Source: Planctomycetota bacterium
Lineage (GTDB): Bacteria; Planctomycetota; PLA2; JAEUHO01
Direction: 5' to 3'
Assembly (NCBI GenBank): GCA_026647295.1
Contig: JAPKHB010000243.1
Span: forward strand, 1 to 6,183
Length of the DNA: 6,183 nt
The notes beneath the pieces are model-generated. The model was not told the origin of the DNA. It made no database searches and saw only the letters and a list, made by a program, of their open reading frames with translations. Shown piece after piece: positions 1 through 4,607 of this stretch (positions are counted from its first letter, which is position 1; every line of letters begins with the position of its first letter). Made by a program: the position numbers and the translations under genes.

Positions 1-797
1 AGGAGCACTACCAGGCCTACCGGGAGGCGCTCACGCGCATCGGGGGCCGGCGCTTCACCATCCGCACCTACGACTTCGGCGCCGACAAGGAGAACCCGCA
101 CCGGCCCGAGTCGCCGGAGCCCAACCCGGCCATGGGCGTGCGCTCGCTGCGCTGGTGCTTCGAGCACCCCGAGCCGTTCCGGGCCCAGTTGCGGGCCCTC
201 CTGCGCATCGCGGCGGAAGGGGACGTGCAGATCATGCTGCCCATGGTGGGGGGGCTGGACGAGGTGCGGCGGGCCAAGGCGCTGCTGCGCCAGGCCGCCG
301 AGGAGCTGCGGGCCCGCGGGGAACGCTTCCGCCCCGACCCGCCCGTCGGGGTGATGGTCGAGATCCCGGCCGCGGCCGTGACGGCCGACCTGCTGGCGCG
401 CGAGGTGGACTTCTTCTCGATCGGGACCAACGACCTCATCCAATACGACCTGGCGGTGGACCGGATGAACCCCCGCCTCGAGCCGCTGTTCCGCCCCTCC
501 CACCCGAGCCTCCTGCGCCTGATCCAGTACACCCTGGCGGCGGCGGGCGAGGCCGGGATCCCGGTCACGCTGTGCGGCGAGATGGGCGGCCACTCCATCT
601 ACACGGTCCTGCTCTTCGGCCTGGGCCTGCGCGAGTTCAGCCTCACGCCGGGCTACATCCCCCGGGCGCGGCGCCTGCTGCGGGGCCTCACGCTCCGGGA
701 CGCCCGGCGCATCGCGGCCGACTGCCTGCGCCTCGAGACGGCCCAGGAGGTCGAGGCCCTCCTGCGCGCCCGGGTCCGCGAGGTCGGGGCCGGCTGA
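1..797 (+). CDS. ptsI: Phosphoenolpyruvate-protein phosphotransferase (PTS enzyme I), C-terminal part; 5' end outside window
   Basis: Enzyme I takes phosphate from phosphoenolpyruvate in the cytoplasm and passes it to HPr, the first step of the PTS relay. The frame is open from the left edge (first whole codon at base 3), giving about 264 visible residues to the TGA at 795-797. This is the PEP-binding TIM-barrel half. Visible signatures are IRTYDFGADK with a following NPAMGVRSLR, the GVMVEIPAA strand (Glu codon at 360-362, equivalent to the metal-binding Glu431 of E. coli), FFSIGTNDLIQY (Asn-Asp codons at 429-434), AVDRMN, and LCGEMGG, whose Cys codon at 573-575 matches the acid/base Cys502. 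All catalytic positions I can check are kept. The phosphohistidine domain lies upstream and is not visible. GADK replaces the more common GGDK. The fragment cannot separate ptsI from a ptsP or other multidomain paralogue. No other PTS gene is in view, and the next gene is unrelated in function. Confidence 0.9.
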   Translation, partial: EHYQAYREALTRIGGRRFTIRTYDFGADKENPHRPESPEPNPAMGVRSLRWCFEHPEPFRAQLRALLRIAAEGDVQIMLPMVGGLDEVRRAKALLRQAAEELRARGERFRPDPPVGVMVEIPAAAVTADLLAREVDFFSIGTNDLIQYDLAVDRMNPRLEPLFRPSHPSLLRLIQYTLAAAGEAGIPVTLCGEMGGHSIYTVLLFGLGLREFSLTPGYIPRARRLLRGLTLRDARRIAADCLRLETAQEVEALLRARVREVGAG

Positions 798-799
798 CC

Positions 800-835
800 C
801 CGCGGGGCGGGGCGCCCGCGGACCCCGGCCGGGTC
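800..835 (+). terminator. Pair of hairpins directly after ptsI, possible U-less terminator
   Basis: Three bases after the ptsI stop codon, CCGCGGG (800-806) can pair with CCCGCGG (815-821) around an 8-base loop. Immediately after, GACCC (821-825) can pair with GGGTC (831-835). Neither is followed by a T run, so this is not a classical intrinsic terminator. In DNA this rich in GC, inverted repeats of this size are common by chance. The position right after a stop codon, before a gene of unrelated function, is the main reason to list it. Confidence 0.3.
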
Positions 836-930
836 GCCCCTTCGCCCGACCCGCGCGGCTTGCCGGGCGGGGCCGCCGCGCGGGATGGCACTCAAGGTCG
901 CGGGCACCCCGGGTCGAAAGTGGGCGCGAC

Positions 931-963
931 GGCCCCGTGGTGGGGCCGCCCGCCCCCGGGGGC
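931..963 (+). promoter_or_regulatory. GC-rich inverted repeats just upstream of the pilM start
   Basis: GGCCCC (931-936) pairs perfectly with GGGGCC (942-947) around a five-base loop. A second perfect 12-base palindrome, GCCCCCGGGGGC, covers 952-963 and ends four bases before the pilM ATG at 968. I see no purine-rich Shine-Dalgarno motif apart from the run of five G inside this palindrome, so the structure could affect pilM translation. I see no convincing -35/-10 promoter in the 170-base spacer (798-967). A regulatory role is inferred only from position. Confidence 0.25.
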
Positions 964-967
964 CCCC

Positions 968-2008
968 ATGCACCTTCGCCGCCACAAGAGCCTGATCGGC
1001 CTGGACATCGGCACCAGCGCGATCAAGGCCGTCGAGCTGACCTGGCAGGGCAGCGGCCCGGTCATCACGGGCTTCGGGCACGCCGCCCTGCCCTCGCCGG
1101 ACGCCACCCTGGAGACCCTCCAGCGCCTGCTGCGCGAGGGCGGCTTCCACACCCGCCGCGTCGCGACCTCGGTCTCGGGCAAGGCCGTGATCGTGCGCTA
1201 CCTCACGATGATGCGCATGACGCCCGACGACTTGCGCAACGCCATCCACTACGAGGTCGACAAGTACATCCCCTTCGACGTCGAGGACGTGGTCATGGAC
1301 TGCCAGCCCTTCGAGGCCGGCGGGCTCGGCGACCTGGCGACCAACGAGATGCGCGTGCTCCTGGTGGCGTGCAAGCGCGCCGTCATCGACGAGCAGCTCC
1401 GGATCCTCGCCCTGGCGGGCTTGAGCCCCGAGGTCGTGGACGTCGACGTGTTCGCGCTCGGCAACGCCTTCGAGACGGCCGTGCGCCGGCCGGCCGAGGC
1501 CGGCGCCCGCGTCTCGGCGCTCGTCGACGTGGGCGCCAGCAAGACCTGTGTGAACCTCGTGCGCGCCGGGGCCTCCTTGTTCACCCGGGAGATCCACAAC
1601 GGCGGCGAGGCCTGCACCAACGCGATCGCCGTGCGGCTGGGCCTCAAGCGCGGCGAGGCCGAAGCCCTCAAGGTGCGCCCCGGCGAGGACTACGAGCGCC
1701 TGCGCCAGGCCGTCGCCGGCGCCGTGGACGACCTGGCCACGGAGGTGCGCCTCTCCTTCGAGTACTTCGAGAACCAGTTCGACCTCGGCATCGACGAGGT
1801 CCTGCTCTCCGGCGGCGGCGCCCGGCTGGCCGGGCTCGACCAGGACTTCTCGCGGGCCTTCCAGCGGCCGACGCTGCCGTGGGACCCGACCGGGGACCTG
1901 CCGATCGCCGCCGGCAGCGTGGACGTCGAGGCGCTGCGTGAGCACGTGGCGGACATGGCCATCGCCGTGGGCCTGGCGGCCCGCGGGAACCGGAGTCGCT
2001 CCGCATGA
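968..2008 (+). CDS. pilM: Type IV pilus assembly protein PilM, actin-like ATPase
   Basis: PilM is a cytoplasmic FtsA/actin-fold protein that forms a ring under the type IV pilus machine and binds the N-terminal tail of PilN. The product is 346 residues, close to the family's usual ~350. Visible nucleotide-binding motifs are GLDIGTSAIKAVEL (residues 11-24, phosphate 1), LVDVGASKT (185-193, phosphate 2) and LLSGGGARLAGL (279-290, adenosine-binding loop). The segment YEVDKYIPFD ending at residue 104 is a PilM hallmark (the YIPFD type). There is no signal peptide or membrane segment, as expected. ATG 968 is chosen because the family-typical IGLDIG motif begins about ten residues later; the frame stays open upstream, but that translation is Pro/Gly/Arg-rich and looks non-coding. 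No clear Shine-Dalgarno precedes this ATG. The stop overlaps the pilN start (ATGA at 2005-2008), which implies translational coupling. The family assignment is secure. Confidence 0.95.
   Translation: MHLRRHKSLIGLDIGTSAIKAVELTWQGSGPVITGFGHAALPSPDATLETLQRLLREGGFHTRRVATSVSGKAVIVRYLTMMRMTPDDLRNAIHYEVDKYIPFDVEDVVMDCQPFEAGGLGDLATNEMRVLLVACKRAVIDEQLRILALAGLSPEVVDVDVFALGNAFETAVRRPAEAGARVSALVDVGASKTCVNLVRAGASLFTREIHNGGEACTNAIAVRLGLKRGEAEALKVRPGEDYERLRQAVAGAVDDLATEVRLSFEYFENQFDLGIDEVLLSGGGARLAGLDQDFSRAFQRPTLPWDPTGDLPIAAGSVDVEALREHVADMAIAVGLAARGNRSRSA
1992..2008 (+). promoter_or_regulatory. pilN ribosome binding site and ATGA stop-start overlap
   Basis: GGAG at 1992-1995 lies nine bases upstream of the pilN ATG (2005), inside the last codons of pilM. 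The TGA of pilM (2006-2008) shares bases with that ATG, the usual arrangement for coupled translation of two proteins that bind each other. Confidence 0.7.
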
Positions 2009-2778
2009 TCCAGATCAACCTCCTCCCCCCCGAGCACCGCCCCCGCACCGGAACCCCCGTGGCGCGCTTCGCCGCCATCGTGGTGGGCGTGGTGATGGTC
2101 CTGGCGTCCGGCGGCGTCTTCGCCTACACGCGCTTCATCGCCCTGGCGAACGCGCACGACATCCGTCTGGTCAAGGAGAACGAGGTGCGCGCGAAGGAGG
2201 CGCTGCGCGACCACTCCCTGCGGCTGGCGGCCGAGCTGGACGGATTCGAGAAGCGCCGCGAGGCGATCCAGAAGATCACGCGGGCCCGCACGCTGTGGAG
2301 CCGCAAACTCGACCAGTTCTTCGACATCGTGACCAGCCAGACCACCAAGGAGACGTTCCACGTGTGGCTGGACTCGGTGGAGGCCCCGAGCCAGCTCGCC
2401 GCCGGCCGGCGCCTGCCGGGCCGGACCGCGGGAGCGCGGGCGAAGGCCGTGGTGCCCGCGGGCGAGTTGAAGCTCTCGGGTTTCCTGGCGATGGAGAGCG
2501 ACGCGGAGGCGCCCGCCCTCCTCAGTTCCTTCCACAAGGCGCTCACCGGCGACCCCGAGAACACCGGGCGCCCGACCGAGTTCTTCGCCGACTTCATGTC
2601 GATCAACAACCCGAACATCGAGATGCTGCGCGAGACGAACCGGCGGCCCAACGAGGCCGAGCTGGTGCCGCCCCGCGTGGGCGCCTTCAACTACGAGCTC
2701 AAGCTCCACCCGCTGGAGGTGCCCAAGGCGCCGGCCGGCAAGGGAGCCCGGGGCTCGACCCCGGCGGCGGGCCGCTGA
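2005..2778 (+). CDS. pilN: Type IV pilus inner-membrane alignment protein PilN
   Basis: PilN anchors PilM to the inner membrane and pairs with PilO in the periplasm. The protein starts MIQINLLPPE, and the INLLP tail is the conserved peptide that inserts into the PilM groove. One membrane segment follows at about residues 22-41, then a charged, probably helical stretch (about 45-105). A domain with HVWLDSVE, a strand-like ELKLSGFLAM and a closing FNYELKLHPLE fits the PilN ferredoxin-like fold. At 257 residues it is longer than the common ~180-220. The extra length is a basic Gly/Arg/Ala-rich loop after DSVEAPSQLA (roughly residues 131-150), a long stretch before the last strand, and a Gly/Ala/Pro-rich C-terminal tail. 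It overlaps pilM by four bases and is followed 22 bases later by pilO. The identification rests on the N-terminal motif, topology and neighbours, because PilN sequences are poorly conserved. Confidence 0.9.
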   Translation: MIQINLLPPEHRPRTGTPVARFAAIVVGVVMVLASGGVFAYTRFIALANAHDIRLVKENEVRAKEALRDHSLRLAAELDGFEKRREAIQKITRARTLWSRKLDQFFDIVTSQTTKETFHVWLDSVEAPSQLAAGRRLPGRTAGARAKAVVPAGELKLSGFLAMESDAEAPALLSSFHKALTGDPENTGRPTEFFADFMSINNPNIEMLRETNRRPNEAELVPPRVGAFNYELKLHPLEVPKAPAGKGARGSTPAAGR

Positions 2779-2787
2779 CGGGCGGCC

Positions 2788-2793
2788 AGGGAG
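2788..2793 (+). promoter_or_regulatory. Ribosome binding site for pilO (supports the GTG start)
   Basis: AGGGAG lies seven bases upstream of GTG at 2801, a near-ideal spacing. This supports the GTG as the real start and places it only 22 bases after the pilN stop. Confidence 0.7.
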
Positions 2794-2800
2794 TCCCACC

Positions 2801-4285
2801 GTGAAGAACCTGAGCGAACGCCAACGGCTGGTCCTCACCATCCTGGCTTCCGTGCTCCTGTCGGGCGGCCTCCTGGCCGTCGTGTACTCGGACCGCACCG
2901 AGATCGAGCAGATCGAAGGCGAGATCGAGGAGCTGGACACGCGCATCCAGGCCGCCGCGGTCGAGGCCGCGAAGATCCCGGAGCGGGAGGACAAGGTCCT
3001 CGTCTTTCGGGCGGTGGAGGACCGCGAGCTCGCGATCCTCCCCACCGAGCAGCGCATCGCGGACTTCCAGCGCGGCCTGAGCGCCAACCTGGCGGCGGCG
3101 GGCTTGCGCTTCACGGAACTGCCCGAGAGCAGCCCCGAGGACAGCGAGTTGGCGCGCGGGATCCGCTCGACGCGGATGAAGCTCAAGGGCGGCGGCGACG
3201 CGGCTTCGATCCTCAAGTTCATGAACATGATCGAGAACGACCCGCGCCTGGTGGCGGTGAAGGGCTTCCGCATCACCGCGGGGGACCGCGCCCGGCAGGC
3301 GCCCGGCGAGCCCGTCCAGCACGACCTCGAACTCGACCTGGAGACCTACTTCTACCGCCCGGACCGCGCCAAGGACGACCTGCACATCCCGGGCGCGGAG
3401 CGGCGGCTCCAGGAGCCGCGGGTCCAGGAGGCCATCCAGGCCTTCCAGCCCGAACGGCCGGAGACGTACGTCCTTCGGCCCGCGGCCAGTCGGCGCGACC
3501 CGCTCGTGGACCCCCGCAAGGCCAAGGCGAAGGACACCGGCCCCGACGAGGAACAGTGGGCGCGCGAAGAGGCGATCGTGGCCGAGTTGGAGGCCCGCCA
3601 CCGCGACATCGCCGAGAAGGTCGAGATGGAGAAGGCGTACGAGCGCGTGGGCGACCTGTTCCGCTTCGACCGCATGCGCCGCGAGGTGGACGACCTGTCC
3701 AACGACCTCAAGGCCCGGCTGGAGCAGGTGCGCGAGCTCAAGTCGGTGCTGCTGCCCGAGTTGACCCAGCGGCTCGAGCGCATCGGGGCCTCGCTCGAGG
3801 AACTGCGCGGGACGCGGCCGTCGCGCGAGCTGGTCGTCACCCGCACCGTCGCCGAGGAGTTCCGGCGCGAACTGGAGCAGGACCTCGCCCGCGGCGCCTT
3901 CGGGGAGATGACCTCCAAGGGCAGCGCCTGGGTGAACTTCCTGCGCGGCAAGCGCATCGACCCGGACGCGCGGCCCCTGATGGAGGTCATCGAGGGGCTG
4001 ATGCAGAAGGGCCGCATCCACGGCGAGTTCCAGGCGCTCGCCCTCAAGGTGACGGGCACGATCGTGCACGGGGAGGACCCGTCGCGCAGCCTCGTGGTCG
4101 TCAACAACCGCAACGTGCGCGTGGGCGACGTGCTGGACGAGGCCGGCGAACTGGTCCTGGAGTCGATCTCGGCGGCCGACGTGGTCTTCCGCTTCCAGGG
4201 CGAGCCCATCCGGGTGAGCACCCGGCCCGAGCCCCGCTCGGGCGGGCCGGCGGCCGAGCGCCGCTTCGTGGCCCCGCCCCGCTAG
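2801..4285 (+). CDS. pilO: PilO-like inner-membrane protein with long coiled-coil and PilP/GspC-like C-terminal domain (probable PilO-PilP fusion)
   Basis: The 494-residue product is far longer than a typical PilO (~200). Residues 1-187 follow the PilO plan: a short cytoplasmic start, one membrane segment (about 9-27), a charged coiled coil (about 30-65), and a periplasmic domain with FQRGLSANLAAAGLRF and a strand-like HDLELDLETYFYR. Residues 188-248 are a Pro/Arg/Lys-rich linker. Residues 249-337 are rich in Glu, Arg and Leu with heptad-like spacing, probably another coiled coil. Residues 410-472 look like the small beta domain of PilP, GspC and GspB: LALKVTGTIV, then SLVVVNNRNVRVGDVL, LVLESISAADVVFRFQGEPIRV. 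In PilP this domain contacts the secretin. GTG start with a good ribosome binding site (2788-2793). No separate pilP precedes the secretin gene, which fits a fusion. The PilO assignment follows from gene order and topology. The PilP-like call is read from the pattern of Gly and hydrophobic residues and is less certain. Confidence 0.85.
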   Translation: MKNLSERQRLVLTILASVLLSGGLLAVVYSDRTEIEQIEGEIEELDTRIQAAAVEAAKIPEREDKVLVFRAVEDRELAILPTEQRIADFQRGLSANLAAAGLRFTELPESSPEDSELARGIRSTRMKLKGGGDAASILKFMNMIENDPRLVAVKGFRITAGDRARQAPGEPVQHDLELDLETYFYRPDRAKDDLHIPGAERRLQEPRVQEAIQAFQPERPETYVLRPAASRRDPLVDPRKAKAKDTGPDEEQWAREEAIVAELEARHRDIAEKVEMEKAYERVGDLFRFDRMRREVDDLSNDLKARLEQVRELKSVLLPELTQRLERIGASLEELRGTRPSRELVVTRTVAEEFRRELEQDLARGAFGEMTSKGSAWVNFLRGKRIDPDARPLMEVIEGLMQKGRIHGEFQALALKVTGTIVHGEDPSRSLVVVNNRNVRVGDVLDEAGELVLESISAADVVFRFQGEPIRVSTRPEPRSGGPAAERRFVAPPR

Positions 4286-4304
4286 CCGCCTCCTCGGGGG
4301 GCGG
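4286..4304 (+). terminator. Hairpin immediately after the pilO stop
   Basis: CCGCCTCC (4286-4293) can pair with GGGGGCGG (4297-4304) with one T-G wobble and a three-base TCG loop, starting on the base after the TAG stop. No T run follows, so it would be an atypical terminator or an mRNA 3'-end stabiliser. Its tight position after the last pilMNO gene and the long non-coding stretch downstream support a role at the transcript end. Confidence 0.35.
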
Positions 4305-4330
4305 TCGAGGCCGCTGCGTCCGGGCCGGAT

Positions 4331-4350
4331 CCGGGGCCCCGGGGCCCCGG
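4331..4350. repeat. Perfect 20-base GC palindrome
   Basis: The 20 bases at 4331-4350 equal their own reverse complement and contain two tandem copies of GGGGCCCC (4333-4340 and 4341-4348). A shorter palindrome, CCGGATCCGG (4325-4334), overlaps the left end. It contains only G and C. It could extrude as a cruciform or form a very stable RNA hairpin, or it could simply reflect base composition. Confidence 0.55.
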
Positions 4351-4541
4351 CCCGCGCCCGGCCGCGAGCGCCCGGGGCGGGGGGATTGTCTCGGTTTGGT
4401 CACCGCGCCGCCGCCCGGGCCGGGGAAATGCGAGCGCGCGGTCAAGGGGAGGGGGCTCGCCCCTTGGCGGGCGGGGGGCGTTGGGCTTTACTTCGGGCAC
4501 CTGGCAACCGAAGGGAACAGCGGGGGCCGCGGCGGCGCGGT

Positions 4542-4571
4542 GCCCCCTCCCCCGCGCGGGAGCCAGGGGGC
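4542..4571 (+). promoter_or_regulatory. Stem-loop in the pilQ leader
   Basis: GCCCCCT (4542-4548) pairs perfectly with AGGGGGC (4565-4571), and the 16-base loop holds a further palindrome CCCGCGCGGG (4551-4560). An alternative pairing, CCCC (4571-4574) with GGGG (4579-4582), would close over the decoy AGGAGG at 4575-4580 and shares base 4571 with the larger stem. The structure ends 22 bases before the real ribosome binding site. A role in controlling pilQ expression is possible but not shown. Confidence 0.3.
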
Positions 4572-4593
4572 CCCAGGAGGGGGACCCCGAACC

Positions 4594-4600
4594 GAGGAGG
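4594..4600 (+). promoter_or_regulatory. Ribosome binding site for pilQ
   Basis: GAGGAGG sits seven bases before ATG 4608 and is the strongest Shine-Dalgarno match in the window. It decides the secretin start in favour of 4608 rather than the in-frame ATG at 4428. A similar AGGAGG at 4575-4580 is too far from the start to serve it. Confidence 0.8.
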
Positions 4601-4607
4601 GCCACCG

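Larger units (their letters stand above)
4286..4607 (+). other. 322-base non-coding spacer between pilO and pilQ
   Basis: I find no convincing gene here. The stretch is dominated by runs of G and C with several inverted repeats: 4286-4304, 4331-4350, ACCGCGC/GCGCGGT (4402-4408 with 4436-4442), CAAGGGG/CCCCTTG (4443-4449 with 4460-4466), CTTCGG/CCGAAG (4491-4496 with 4508-4513) and 4542-4571. Two patches with more A and T (about 4385-4402 and 4480-4520) are the likeliest sites for a pilQ promoter or the 5' leader, but no clear -35/-10 pair is visible. An in-frame ATG at 4428 would add 60 Arg/Gly/Pro-rich residues before the secretin signal peptide and is unlikely to be used. Confidence 0.6.

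Noticed and set aside
886..900. Possible sigma-54 promoter (TGGCAC at 886-891) upstream of pilM
   Set aside because: The -24-like half is present, but the -12 GC at the required spacing is CG instead (899-900), and the flanking TT is missing.
653..4069. Long minus-strand open frames at 653-1945, 1690-3276 and 2699-4069
   Set aside because: They lie antisense to pilM, pilN and pilO, have skewed composition and no recognisable domain, and overlap each other, so they are composition artefacts.
4380..4530. Possible cyclic-di-GMP riboswitch before pilQ
   Set aside because: Such riboswitches occur near pilus genes, but the conserved GEMM-I sequence blocks I know are not present; only generic short hairpins are seen.
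4428..4607. Upstream in-frame ATG at 4428 extending PilQ by 60 residues
   Set aside because: The extension is Arg/Gly/Pro-rich and would bury the clear signal peptide that starts at 4608, which also has the ideal GAGGAGG ribosome binding site.
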